From positions 312,001 to 376,000 of the forward strand of contig JAQFVV010012423.1 in the NCBI GenBank assembly GCA_028023455.1: 64,000 nt of DNA, in the 5' to 3' direction. The notes beneath the pieces are model-generated. The model worked only from the letters and a program-made list of their open reading frames with translations. It was not told where the DNA came from and did not search any database. The number at the start of each line of letters is the position of its first letter. Position 1 is the stretch's first letter. Position numbers and translations under genes: made by a program. Shown piece after piece: positions 36,791-49,317 of the stretch. This DNA is from Epiperipatus broadwayi (taxonomy: Eukaryota; Onychophora; Udeonychophora; Euonychophora; Peripatidae).

Positions 36791-37089
36791 GGAGATGAGG
36801 ATGTGCAATTGGGAGTCAAATTGTTTGAATGATATCTGTAAATAGTTGGTATCAAACACTCAAAGATGTTTTGAGACATCAAAATATTTAAAATTATTTT
36901 TTATATTAATAAATATCAACTTAAAAGAAATTTCACCAAATGAGTACAATGGATGTATTTTAAGTTTAATAAATACATATTCAAACAACATTGTTAATAT
37001 TTTTGCTGTGACTTATGACCAGCAAGTAAATAAATGGACAAAGGCAGAATTGAGATGGTAAGATTATAGTTTAATACGAATAATTTTAA

Positions 37090-37420
37090 CTATATACATT
37101 GCCTATTATAAGGCGTAATAAAATAATAAAAGGTCATGGTGACCTGCATATAATAACCCTAGTCCTGCTTTTGGACTTACAGAGGCAGGAATCTCTGACT
37201 TATAATTAAAACTCAGAACAATTAGATCAGGTTCTGGGGGTTTATATACCCCTCAAGACTTCTGGAGTCTTTTACATTCCTAACCATATACAGTGTTTTC
37301 ACATACACGCAGTATTTTTACATTTCTCACCACATATGGTATTTTACACAGTTTTCTGACCCTATAAAGTCAGCTGGGCTTTCTATGATTTAAAAACATT
37401 GTAATTTTACACAATCGTTA
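37090..37420. other. Unassigned less AT-rich stretch; possible solo LTR or SINE body
   Basis: About 37,130-37,390 contains CATGGTGACCTGCATATAAT, TATATACCCCTCAAGACTTC and CCCTATAAAGTCAGCTGGGC. Base composition differs from both sides, and a TATATA is near 37,240. I cannot define ends or a TSD. Confidence 0.3.
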
Positions 37421-37424
37421 TACA

Positions 37425-37730
37425 TAATTGCTATACAGTTATTCTTATTTTACATATTCATTATATATTAAAGTTATTACTTTTATTCTACATTTATTAT
37501 TGTACTCTTATTATTATACAATTATTATTCTTATTTTACATACTCTTTTTATTATACAATTATTACTTATTTTACATATTCATTATACATTACAGTTATC
37601 AGTTTTATTCTACATTATTGTACTCTTATTATTATACAATTATTATTCTTATTTTACATACTCTTATTATTATACAATTATTATTATTATTATTTTACAT
37701 ATTCATTATACATTACATATGTATACCTTT
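37425..37730. repeat. AT-rich minisatellite (TTATTATACAATTA type)
   Basis: Units built from TTATTATACAATTATTATTC and TTTACATATTCATTATACAT alternate about six times. The overlapping long open frames (37,428-37,757 and 37,618-37,803) are Ile/Leu/Tyr-rich repeat artefacts. Confidence 0.9.
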
Positions 37731-38001
37731 CTTGACCTTGAATACTGCAATTTTTAAGGAAGAACTTATCCATTTTGCATATTTTGTGAAAATAAAAATT
37801 TAAATTCTTCTTTATTAATGTATAAAGTGATTCAAGAAGGTCTAGTTTTTGTTTCCTAATATTGACATAATTTTAAAAATATATTTAACTATACCTGTTT
37901 CTAATGCAACAACAGAACATTCTTTCAATGTACAACCAGGTCTCATTTTATGCAGATTTTTTTAATGCGATTTTGAAGTTATGTTTTCTTTTGTGTGATA
38001 A

Positions 38002-38129
38002 AAATTATTAGATCAGAAGTCGAGCTCCGATAATGCGCTATTACTTTAAATATTATAAATTTTGCGCGCACACACTTCATATTTAAAGTCATAGTGCATT
38101 ATCAGAGTTCGACTTCCATCTAATAATTT
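38002..38129. mobile_element. 128-bp hairpin MITE
   Basis: Arms of about 50 bp: AAATTATTAGATCAGAAGTC at 38,002 pairs with GACTTCCATCTAATAATTT at 38,111-38,129. About 90% pairing continues through GAGCTCCGATAATGCGC and its partner. The loop is CG-containing (TTTTGCGCGCACACA). The RNA or single strand would fold into one long stem. Confidence 0.8.
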
Positions 38130-38256
38130 CAATATTTTCAGCGCTTTATAACAGTACTGTAATAGATTTTATGCAATAAAGAAGTTCATAATTTACTTAA
38201 AATCAAGATTTCCTCATTTTATATACACACATTAAATTTTACAAGATTATACTGTA

Positions 38257-38452
38257 AATAGGTGAAACATTGGAACAAGTGGATATATATACAAGAAATA
38301 AAGTTTTTGTAAAGAAAAGAGGAAGATGAGACTTTTAATTGCCTGAAGTGTTTTAATTATAGAATTATATGTTTATATGTAATGTATATTTTGAAAAGAA
38401 AAAAAAGGATGGAGTGCTGATTAGAGTGTTTTAAACAGAAGTAAATGGATTT
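38257..38452 (+). repeat. PLE 5' pseudo-LTR
   Basis: It matches 49,318-49,516 with about 90% identity by eye. It begins near AAATAGGTGAAACATTGGAA and ends GTAAATGGATTT, after which the PLE leader starts. In other PLEs this region houses a hammerhead. Here only a GAAAC remnant is seen. Confidence 0.82.
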
Positions 38453-38870
38453 GTCACAATCAGTAAACTTGTACAGAAAGTTTTTTTGAACAATTTGGAA
38501 ATAAGAACTTTTTCAGAGAAGAATAGGATATAAACAGAGGAAGAAAGAAGAGAAAATATTTACAATTTTATTGGACTTTTTACTTATTTATTTATTTATT
38601 TTATTTTATTTTTTGTTTTGTTTTATTTTTATTTTTATGGTTTTATGATTTTTGGAGTGGGGGGGGGTGTTGAAGAAATGAAAATGTTATTAGAAGGTGA
38701 AATTATTATATAGATTATTAGATAATTGAAATGAATATATAATAGGAGTTAAAGGTATAAATTAAAAAAAGATGTGTATAAACATATGGGTAATATATGT
38801 GTAAAGGTAATTAATGAATGGGTGAAGTTAAAATTAAAAGTGGTAAAAAAAACAATTAGATATTAATTTT

Positions 38871-41800
38871 ATGAAGAATTGTTTGCATAATAGGGTAATA
38901 CCAAATTTTTTAAAAATTAAAGTAATTAAGAATATTTTTGATGTGAAATATGTTTCTGGATTGGAAATGAAATTAGTAAAAATATGTATTCGTATATTAT
39001 ATAGAGATAAAGAGAGGTTTTTGAGGAGAGTTAAAGATATATATGAAAAATTAAGAAAATTGATTAATTTAAAGGAAGAAGAATTATTAAAAAAATATTT
39101 TTATATGTAAAATGGGTATTTTTAAGAATAGAGTGATTTTAAGACATAATAAAAAAATAGAGAAATTAATAAGAGACAAAAATAGGAGATATATATTTGA
39201 GAATAAAAACAAAGCTAGGGGTAAATTTGGGAAAGGATATGATAATAGGAATAAATATGAGAATAGAAAGAAATGTAATAATGATAAATATAATTTTATT
39301 ATTAATTTAACAGATAAGGTTTTTAAAGAGGATGAAAAGAGAATATTAGAAAAAGGATTAAAATATATACCTGTGAGAAAAATTGAAATGCAAAGAGAGA
39401 TTTTTGAAATAGAGGCAAAATGTAAATTAATGATAGATAGATTAAAGGATTTAAGTAGTATGAATAATGGTAATGAAAGAAAAAGATATGGGTATGAAAG
39501 GATGATGAAAGAATTTCAATAAAGGAATGAAAAAATTAGAGTATGATATAAGAAGGAATAACAGTGATAAATCTGGTTATGATAATCCATGGAAAATGGT
39601 TATGAATATGAAGAATAAATATAATGATGTGGTGTTCTTAAAAGGAGATAAAACATCTAGTATGGTGGTAATGAAGATAGAAGAGTATAGGATAAAGATG
39701 GAAATATTATTAACCCATAAACTGCCTCTTACGAGGCTTCTCGTCGACATCTGACGTCACTCTAACTCTGCCAGTTCTTATGCTAAAATATTCGTTTGAC
39801 AGGTATTGATTAGGTTTTTAAAAGTTCTGTAAGATGGTGCCCTCTTCCGAATTATTTTACAAGTAAAAAATCAAAAAAACCGCATTTAAACCTAAACAAA
39901 TAAAGAACATTGTCAGTCAGTGGTTGTCAGCGAGCTCTCAGCCAAAAAAGACATTCTGATTGGCTGGAAAGAACAAAGAAACCGCCTGATCAAAAAAAAT
40001 AAAGAAAAACACTGAGATTTTCATTTCGAATGCAATTTTAAGTATTAAAAAAATATAATTTCAGAAATTAAACTAGTTTTTTAAAAAATATACTAAAAAA
40101 ACAAAATTATTTTCGAAAAATATTGAAGATTTTAGTAAAAATATTTAAGATTTAGCAAAAAGAAATCTTTACTTTTCCAGAACGTAACATTGAAAAAAAG
40201 CGTTTGCGTCACCACTTTTTTGTTTAGACATTCGCTTTATATTTGCCGAAATTGAATATATTTTATAATAAATAAATAATAATTTATTTTTGAAAGAACT
40301 TTCGTTCTCTTTCAATACCCTGAAAAATTAGTAATATACTTTTTATAAACGTATCTGAGTTGAATTTAATATTATAGGCGAATATGTTTTAACAATAGGC
40401 TTTGTCTTCAGTTTGTGAGTTGGCCAATTAAAAGATTTGATTTTTACCTCATACAACCAATAATATAATTAGCGGTTTAAGGGTTAAAAGAGGATTGTTT
40501 TGAAAGAATTAAGAAGAATGAGGGGGTGGAGAAAATAAAGAAATAAATAGATTTATAATAGAAATATATTCAAAAAGAAGCATAGGTGTGAATGATTTAG
40601 TGAAATTGAAGAGGATGGATTTTAAAAATGCTGAGATACATGGGGTACCAAAAACACATAAGATAGGGATACCTTTGAGACCAATAATTAATAATATTGA
40701 TACATATTATGAAAAGTTATCAAAATGGTTATATACTAAGGTTTTAAAAAAATATGGAAGGAAAGAAAGAGGAAATAATGTTAACAATTCATATGAATTT
40801 ATAAAAGAATTAAAAGTTTTTTTTTAGAAAAACACAATAATGTAAAAAATATATGGTTTGTAAAATTAGATGTGTGTAATAAGTATACAAATATAGATCC
40901 AAATAAAGCTTTTAAAGTAATTATAAAAATGTATATCAAGATAATAAGAATATTAGAATAGAAAGTAATTTATTATATGACATGTTGAGTGTATGCTGTA
41001 AGCATGGTATATTTGTATACAATGGGAAATATTATAAACATTGTAAAGGTCTGAGTATGGGAAACTGTTTAAGTGGGTTTGAAAAAAGATATTTTAGTAA
41101 TACTAGATACAAATCTATATTTTATGTGAGATATATTAATGATTATTTTTTGGTATTTAATGGGAATGAAAGGAAATCAGAATGTTTTTTAAAATATATT
41201 AATTCAATTGAGGAAAATATAAAATTTACAATGGAAAAATAAATAAACAATTCAATTAATTATATGAATGTTAAAATTAAAAAAGTTATAAAAAATTATA
41301 GAGTAGAGATTGAGACTAATATTTTTAGAAAAGATATTTTTTATGGATTATTGAGTAATTGGGAATCAGATATTAAATACATACATAAGATTAATATTGT
41401 TAATAATAGAATAATTGAGGAATTAATTTATGTTCAGAGAAGAGGTTATTTAGGGAGGAAATGGAGTGTATAAAAAATGAGGCAGTAAAAATGATTATCC
41501 AATTAAAATTATTAATAAATTGTGTGGAAAAAATAATATAGACAAAATTGAGAGGAAATTGAGGAAAAAGGAAGAAAAAAGAAGGAATTTATGTATAGTG
41601 GGTATAAAGTGTCAAAAAGTACTTTTTTTAGATTAAAAAGGTAATGAGGGATATAAATAAGAAATATGGGAAGGAATGTGGTTTATTGTTGAAACCAGTA
41701 TATAAAAAGGAATGTAATTTAGGTAATATGATAAAAAATAGAAATGTTGAAAATATGAATGGTATTTATAAAATAGAGTGTTTGGATTGTAAAAAAGATA

Positions 41801-41980
41801 ATAAAGATGTGTCATATATTGGTACAACAAACAACAAATTAGAGACGAGTGTCGAGATTGAAACAGCATTTGAGAGATAAGAATTCTAATGTAAATATAC
41901 ATAGAAAGGAAGTTGGACATATAGATTTTAAGATTAAAATGTTGGAGGGGTTAGATTATATAAAAAAAGAATGGTAAAAG
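38871..41980 (+). pseudogene. PLE polyprotein: N-terminal Lys-rich region, reverse transcriptase, GIY-YIG endonuclease
   Basis: The coding sequence is broken into frames. 38,871-39,107 and 39,112-39,522 are the basic N-terminal region. 39,527-39,709 contains VVFLKGDKTSSMVVMK, the usual PLE segment before the fingers. After the 770-bp insert, 40,588-40,824 has IHGVPKTHKIGIPLRPIINN and NSYEFIKELK. The next piece, in a shifted frame (40,825-40,975), has VKLDVCNKYTNID with the first catalytic Asp. 40,982-41,239 has KHCKGLSMGNCLSG and YVRYINDYFLVF (normally YxDD, here YIND). 41,644-41,877 has NGIYKIECLDCKKD then VSYIGTTNNKLE, the GIY-YIG nuclease, continuing after a frameshift as RLKQHLRDKNSNVNIHRKE. 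Extremely Lys/Asn/Ile-rich codon use matches the AT-rich DNA. The changed YIND and the frameshifts make it inactive. Confidence 0.88.
39714..40483. mobile_element. piggyBac-type non-autonomous element (770 bp)
   Basis: It is flanked on both sides by TTAA (39,710-39,713 and 40,484-40,487). The ends are CCCATAAACTGCC on the left and GGCGGTTTAAGGG-like on the right (reverse complement CCCTTAAACCGC), a TIR of about 12 bp starting CCC as in piggyBac. Interior text is unlike the PLE around it and more GC- and CpG-rich (CTCGTCGACATCTGACGTCA). It has no transposase frame. The insertion splits the PLE reverse transcriptase cleanly, so the PLE frame resumes right after the second TTAA. Confidence 0.9.
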
Positions 41981-42419
41981 AGAGTTTATATATAAAAACA
42001 TATAAACTGTTTTGAATAGAATAAATTGGATAAGTAATACATAAATAATTATTTTGGGGAATAAATGTAATTTTGAAGGGTATAGGAAAGAAGAAGGAAA
42101 TAAGTGTTTTATTGTAATAATTGGATTTTGGATAAAAGAAAATGTAAAAAGAGAAAGTTTTATGAGGAGAAAGGAGGCAAGTAAGTGTGGTGTAATATTT
42201 TATGGGTGCTGATATAGTATGCGCTCGGCGGCCATTTTGAATTTGGAAACACCCAAAAACACTGCTGGCACATGCAAGCGATAAATGTCATCGACTAGAA
42301 ACACTCATTTTTCAAAAACGTAAAACGCCTGAGGCACTGCAATTAAAAAAGGTGGTGGGGAGGGACTACACTTAAAAAAATGGCGGGAAAACGTCACATT
42401 AAATAGCCTAAGGTGCTAC

Positions 42420-44757
42420 TACCCAAAAAAAGGGCGGGAAAAGAAAAAGAAGTGAAAATTAAAAAATACTTTAAAATAAACCAAAAACGCTAATTTATAT
42501 ATATATAGTCATAATCAAACATTGCAATATTTACAAAAATCCGTTAGAATATAGCGATCACTAGAAAAATAATATAATGCTATAAATCAAACCTTACTTT
42601 AAAATAAACCAAAAACGCTAATTTATATATATAGTCATAATCAAACATTGCAATATTTACAAAAATCCGTTAAAATATAGCCACCACTAGAAAAAATCAA
42701 ACATTACTTTGAATAAACCAAAACGCCAATTTATATATATAATCATAATCAAACATTACTTTAAAGTAAACCAGAAAACGCTAATATATATAGTCATGAT
42801 AATCAAATATTGCAATCGTAAATCTCAAAAGATTAACCCTATGTTAAAGCATTTTTTTAAAAAAAAAAATCGTAAATGGTATTTACAAAAACACGTTACA
42901 ATATAGCGATCATTAGAAAAATAATAAATGCTATTTTAAAAATATCAGTCCGGTCTATCAACGCTATATACTAAATCAGTATTATAATTTTAAAAAACAA
43001 TATTTAAAAACTATAATGCTATAAATCAAACATTGAGTTGTAGCGTTACATTGAATAGCCAAAGGTTATACTATGGAAAAAAAAGGGCGGGAAAAGAAAA
43101 AAGAGATGAAAATTAAAAAATACTTTAAAATAAACCAAAAACGCTAATTTATATATATATAGTCATAATCAAACATTGCAATATTTACAAAAATCCGTTA
43201 AAATATAGCCACCACTAGAAAAAATCAAACATTACTTTGAATAAACCAAAAACGCCAATTTATATATATAATCATAATCAAACATTACTTTAAAATAAAC
43301 CAGAAAACGCTAATATATATAGTCATGATAATCAAATATTGCAATCGTAAATCTCAAAAGATTAACCCTATGTTAAAGCATTTTTTTTAAAAAAAAAATC
43401 GTAAATGGTATTTACAAAAACACGTTAAAATATAGCGATCATTAGAAAAATAATAAATGCTATTTTAAAAATATCAGTCCGGTCTATCAACGCTATATCT
43501 ACATCAGTATTATAATTTTAAAAAACAATATTTAAAAACTATAATGCTATAAATCAAACATTGATTGTGCGTTCATTGAATAGCCAAAGGTTATACTATG
43601 GAAAAAAAAGGGCGGGAAAAGAAAAAGAGATGAAAATTAAAAAATACTTTAAAATAAATCAAAAACGCTAATTTATATATATAGTCATAATCAAACATTG
43701 CAATATTTACAAAAATCCGTTAAAATATAGCCACCACTAGAAAAAATCAAACATTACTTTGAAATAAACCAAAAACGCCAATTTATATATATAATCATAA
43801 TCAAACATTACTTTAAAATAAACCAGAAAACGCTAATATATATAGTCATGATAATCAAATATTGCAATCGTAAATCTCAAAAGATTAACCCTATGTTAAA
43901 GCATTTTTTTAAAAAAAATCGTAAATGGTATTTACAAAAACACGTTAAAATATAGCGATCATTAGAAAAATAATAAATGCTATTTTAAAAATATCAGTCC
44001 GGTCTATCAACGCTATATACTAAATCAGTATTATAATTTTAAAAAACAATATTTAAAAACTATAATGCTATAAATCAAACATTGAGTTGTAGCGTTACAT
44101 TGAATAGCCAAAGGTTATACTATGGAAAAAAAAGGGCGGGAAAAGAAAAAGAGATGAAAATTAAAAAATACTTTAAAATAAACCAAAAACGCTAATTTAT
44201 ATATATAGTCATAATCAAACATTGCAATATTTACAAAAATCCGTTAAAATATAGCCACCACTAGAAAAAATCAAACATTACTTTGAAATAAACCAAAAAC
44301 GCCAATTTATATATATAATCATAATCAAACATTACTTTAAAATAAACCAGAAAACGCTAATATATATAGTCATGATAATCAAATATTGCAATCGTAAATC
44401 TCAAAAGATTAACCCTATGTTAAAGCATTTTTTTAAAAAAAAAAATCGTAAATGGTATTTACAAAAACACGTTAAAATATAGCGATCATTAGAAAAATAA
44501 TAAATGCTATTTTAAAAATATCAGTCCGGTCTATCAACGCTATATACTAAATCAGTATTATAATTTTAAAAAACAATATTTAAAAACTATAATGCTATAA
44601 ATCAAACATTGAGTTGTAGCGTTACATTGAATAGCCAAAGGTTATACTATGGAAAAAAAAGGGCGGGAAAAGAAAAAGAGATGAAAATTAAAAAATACTT
44701 TAAAATAAACCAAAAACGCTAATTTATATATATATATAGTCATAATCAAACATTGCA
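42420..44757 (+). repeat. Left-arm satellite array, about 525-bp units
   Basis: The marker GGGCGGGAAAAGAAAAAG occurs at about 42,432, 43,085, 43,610, 44,134 and 44,661: spacings of about 653, then 525, 524 and 527. Each unit holds smaller related blocks (AACCAAAAACGCTAATTTAT ... TAGTCATAATCAAACATTGC) repeated two to three times, so it is a higher-order repeat. Neighbouring units are nearly identical. Confidence 0.95.
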
Positions 44758-46040
44758 ATAGCATTTATTTAAATAATTTTTTACTAATATTTTAATAATT
44801 TAAAAAAAATTACCAGCTCTCGATCGGATGGATGGTCGTCCACTCAGGCTAAATTTGGTTCTTTCTAGATCTCTTCATTACTGCAATACCACAAAACATC
44901 AAATTATACTTTTAAGATTTAGGTTTATTATTTTAAAGAAGACACCAGTAAAATTAATTTATTCAGGAAATATCGCAGCTTGATATGGCCTCTTTCAAAT
45001 TTATTTTTAAAACTGTCTACTTGGGTCGGTATGTATGACGTAAGATAATTTCCAAGAATTATAGTTCGGGATGGGGGCTTTGTCTTACTAAGATAAAAGA
45101 AAGTGTTAAGTTAGACTTTCAAATTTAAAAAAAACAACAACTGTAAAACAGTTCTAATGGACTTTTATGCCTCAAGCCTAACTAGTCATGAAATGCAAAA
45201 GAGGGTTAAAATTTATTATAAAAAAATTGGGGTTTTGGTTATAATAAATTAATGATTTCAAAATATAATCGCACTGTAACATATTATACATCACAACTTG
45301 TACTCATATATATATATATGTGCCGATACATGTATTACTTGTAAGATTTTAGTTTTAACACTTCTTATTGTTGCTAATTCTGTCTATCATTCCGTTTCAC
45401 CTTCTATGTATCATAGTAGGCCTGTTTGTCAAATTCAAACCCATCCCAGACCACGTGTATAATCCTATAATAATGTACTTTGATGTATAATAACGGAAGT
45501 TTAAGTCGTGTAGGCACATCTAATATATAAATATATTTATTTATATATTAGATGTGCGCACATATTATACATCAAAATACATTATTATAAGATTATATAC
45601 ATAACGATGTTAGGCTTGAAGCATAAAAGTCCATTAGCTGGTTTACAGTTGTTTTTTTTTTTTAAATTTGAAAGTTTAACTTAACACTTTCTTTTATCTT
45701 AATAAGACAAAGGCCCAATCCGAACTATAATTCTTGGAAATTATCTTACGTCATAGATACCTTGTGTCAGACCCAAGTACACAGTTTTAAAAATAAATTT
45801 GAAAGAGGCCATATCAAGCTGCGATATTTCCTGAATAAATTAATTTTACTGGTGTCTTCTTTAAAATAATAAACCTAAATCTTAAAAGTATAATTTGATG
45901 TTTTGTGGTATTGCAGTAATGAAGAGATCTAGAAAGAACCAAATTTAGCCTGAGCGGACGACCATCCATCCGATCGAGAGCTGGTAATTTTTTTTAAATT
46001 ATTAAAATATTAGTAAAAAATTATTTAAATAAATGCTATT
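44758..46040. repeat. Inner palindrome of the foldback element
   Basis: The left half starts TAGCATTTATTTAAATAATT and contains CCAGCTCTCGATCGGATGGA (44,813). The right half contains TCCATCCGATCGAGAGCTGG (45,965-45,984). The axis is within ATATAAATATATTTATTTAT at about 45,535. The left half is about 270 bp longer: 45,185-45,450 has no partner on the right. Small mismatches elsewhere show the halves have begun to diverge. No frame of note. Confidence 0.92.
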
Positions 46041-48900
46041 GCAATGTTTGATTATGACTATATATATATATAAATTAGCGTTTTTGGTTTATTTTAAAGT
46101 ATTTTTTAATTTTCATCTCTTTTTCTTTTCCCGCCCTTTTTTTCCATAGTATAACCTTTGGCTATTCAATGTAACGCTACAACTCAATGTTTGATTTATA
46201 GCATTATAGTTTTTAAATATTGTTTTTAAAATTATAATACTGATTTAGTATATAGCGTTGATAGACCGGACTGATATTTTTAAAATAGCATTTATTATTT
46301 TTCTAATGATCGCTATATTTTAACGTGTTTTTGTAAATACCATTTACGATTTTTTTTTTTAAAAAAATGCTTTAACATAGGGTTAATCTTTTGAGATTTA
46401 CGATTGCAATATTTGATTATCATGACTATATATATTAGCGTTTTCTGGTTTATTTTAAAGTAATGTTTGATTATGATTATATATATAAATTGGCGTTTTT
46501 GGTTTATTTCAAAGTAATGTTTGATTTTTTCTAGTGGTGGCTATATTTTAACGGATTTTTGTAAATATTGCAATGTTTGATTATGACTATATATATAAAT
46601 TAGCGTTTTTGGTTTATTTTAAAGTATTTTTTAATTTTCATCTCTTTTTCTTTTCCCGCCCTTTTTTTTCCATAGTATAACCTTTGGCTATTCAATGTAA
46701 CGCTACAACTCAATGTTTGATTTATAGCATTATAGTTTTTAAATATTGTTTTTTAAAATTATAATACTGATGTAGCATATAGCGTTGATAGACCGGACTG
46801 ATATTTTTAAAATAGCATTTATTATTTTTCTAATGATCGCTATATTTTAACGTGTTTTTGTAAATACCATTTACGATTTTTTTTTTTAAAAAAATGCTTT
46901 AACATAGGGTTAATCTTTTGAGATTTACGATTGCAATATTTGATTATCATGACTATATATATTAGCATTTTCTGGTTTATTTTAAAGTAATGTTTGATTA
47001 TGATTATATATATAAATTGGCGTTTTTGGTTTATTTCAAAGTAATGTTTGATTTTTTCTAGTGGTGGCTATATTTTAACGGATTTTTGTAAATATTGCAA
47101 TGTTTGATTATGACTATATATATAAATTAGCGTTTTTGGTTTATTTTAAAGTATTTTTTAATTTTCATCTCTTTTTCTTTTCCCGCCCTTTTTTTTCCAT
47201 AGTATAACCTTTGGCTATTCAATGTAACGCTACAACTCAATGTTTGATTTATAGCATTATAGTTTTTAAATATTGTTTTTTAAAATTATAATACTGATTT
47301 AGTATATAGCGTTGATAGACCGGACTGATATTTTTAAAATAGCATTTATTATTTTTCTAATGATCGCTATATTTTAACGTGTTTTTGTAAATACCATTTA
47401 CGATTTTTTTTTTAAAAAAAATGCTTTAACATAGGGTTAATCTTTTGAGATTTACGATTGCAATATTTGATTATCATGACTATATATATTAGCATTTTCT
47501 GGTTTATTTTAAAGTAATGTTTGATTATGATTATATATATAAATTGGCGTTTTTGGTTTATTTCAAAGTAATGTTTGATTTTTTCTAGTGGTGGCTATAT
47601 TTTAACGGATTTTTGTAAATATTGCAATGTTTGATTATGACTATATATATAAATTAGCGTTTTTGGTTTATTTTAAAGTATTTTTTAATTTTCATCTCTT
47701 TTTCTTTTCCCGCCCTTTTTTTTCCATAGTATAACCTTTGGCTATTCAATGTAACGCTACAACTCAATGTTTGATTTATAGCATTATAGTTTTTAAATAT
47801 TGTTTTTTAAAATTATAATACTGATTTAGTATATAGCGTTGATAGACCGGACTGATATTTTTAAAATAGCATTTATTATTTTTCTAATGATCGCTATATT
47901 TTAACGTGTTTTTGTAAATACCATTTACGATTTTTTTTTTTAAAAAAAATGCTTTAACATAGGGTTAATCTTTTGAGATTTACGATTGCAATATTTGATT
48001 ATCATGACTATATATATTAGCGTTTTCTGGTTTATTTTAAAGTAATGTTTGATTATGATTATATATATAAATTGGCGTTTTTGGTTTATTTCAAAGTAAT
48101 GTTTGATTTTTTCTAGTGGTGGCTATATTTTAACGGATTTTTGTAAATATTGCAATGTTTGATTATGACTATATATATAAATTAGCGTTTTTGGTTTATT
48201 TTAAAGTATTTTTTAATTTTCATCTCTTTTTCTTTTCCCGCCCTTTTTTTTCCATAGTATAACCTTTGGCTATTCAATGTAACGCTACAACTCAATGTTT
48301 GATTTATAGCATTATAGTTTTTAAATATTGTTTTTTAAAATTATAATACTGATTTAGTATATAGCGTTGATAGACCGGACTGATATTTTTAAAATAGCAT
48401 TTATTATTTTTCTAATGATCGCTATATTTTAACGTGTTTTTGTAAATACCATTTACGATTTTTTTTTTTAAAAAAATGCTTTAACATAGGGTTAATCTTT
48501 TGAGATTTACGATTGCAATATTTGATTATCATGACTATATATATTAGCGTTTTCTGGTTTATTTTAAAGTAATGTTTGATTATGATTATATATATAAATT
48601 GGCGTTTTTGGTTTATTCAAAGTAATGTTTGATTTTTTCTAGTGGTGGCTATATTTTAACGGATTTTTGTAAATATTGCAATGTTTGATTATGACTATAT
48701 ATATAAATTAGCGTTTTTGGTTTATTTTAAAGTAAGGTTTGATTTATAGCATTATATTATTTTTCTAGTGATCGCTATATTCTAACGGATTTTTGTAAAT
48801 ATTGCAATGTTTGATTATGACTATATATATATAAATTAGCGTTTTTGGTTTATTTTAAAGTATTTTTTAATTTTCACTTCTTTTTCTTTTCCCGCCCTTT
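46040..48900 (-). repeat. Right-arm satellite array, about 525-bp units
   Basis: Inverse of the left array. The marker CTTTTTCTTTTCCCGCCC occurs at about 46,131, 46,656, 47,182, 47,710, 48,238 and 48,892: spacings of about 525-528, then 654. The right arm therefore has one more 525-bp unit than the left. The outer 654-bp interval mirrors the 653-bp one on the left. Confidence 0.95.
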
Positions 48901-49317
48901 TTTTTTGGGTAGTAGCACCTTAGGCTATTTAATGTGACGTTTTCCCGCCATTTTTTTAAGTGTAGTCCCTCCCCACCACCTTTTTTAATTGCAGTGCCTC
49001 AGGCGTTTTACGTTTTTGAAAAATGAGTGTTTCTAGTCGATGACATTTATCGCTTGCATGTGCCAGCAGTGTTTTTGGGTGTTTCCAAATTCAAAATGGC
49101 CGCCGAGCGCGTACTATATCAGCACCATTTTATGTTTTAATTTAAATTTATGTTTATTGTATTTTATTTATTTTAATTTTTATGGGGTTTATATATATAT
49201 ATTTGGTTTTTTTAATATTTTTTTTAATTTATTTTTTTTGTCTTTTTGGTTTTATTATGTGAAGATTGTTATAATGTAATATGTTTTTTCTAGATCCTTG
49301 AAAATGACTATAAATTA

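Larger units (their letters stand above)
42205..49126. mobile_element. 6.9-kb foldback transposon with satellite arms and 8-bp TSD
   Basis: Exact 8-bp TSD ATTTTATG (42,197-42,204 and 49,127-49,134). Terminal repeats GGTGCTGATATAGTATGCGC at the left and, from the right, GGTGCTGATATAGTACGCGC, continuing with TCGGCGGCCATTTTGAATTT. The outer 230 bp of each arm (with GCGGGAAAACGTCAC) is unique and highly conserved, then come tandem units of about 525 bp, then an inner palindrome around an axis near 45,535. The element has no coding frame. It inserted in the PLE 3' UTR. Long TIRs with internal tandem repeats are known from foldback elements such as Drosophila FB and Galileo (P superfamily). The 8-bp TSD would fit P, hAT, Merlin or Mutator-like, so the class remains open. 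Confidence 0.93.

Noticed and set aside
41633-41920. 95-residue minus-strand frame rich in Tyr, Leu and Ser
   Set aside because: It is the antisense shadow of the PLE GIY-YIG coding region.
42220-49120. Reading the tandem units as centromeric satellite or as CRISPR-like repeats
   Set aside because: The array is bounded by terminal inverted repeats and an 8-bp TSD and inserted in a PLE, so it is a transposon interior. Units are about 525 bp without spacers.
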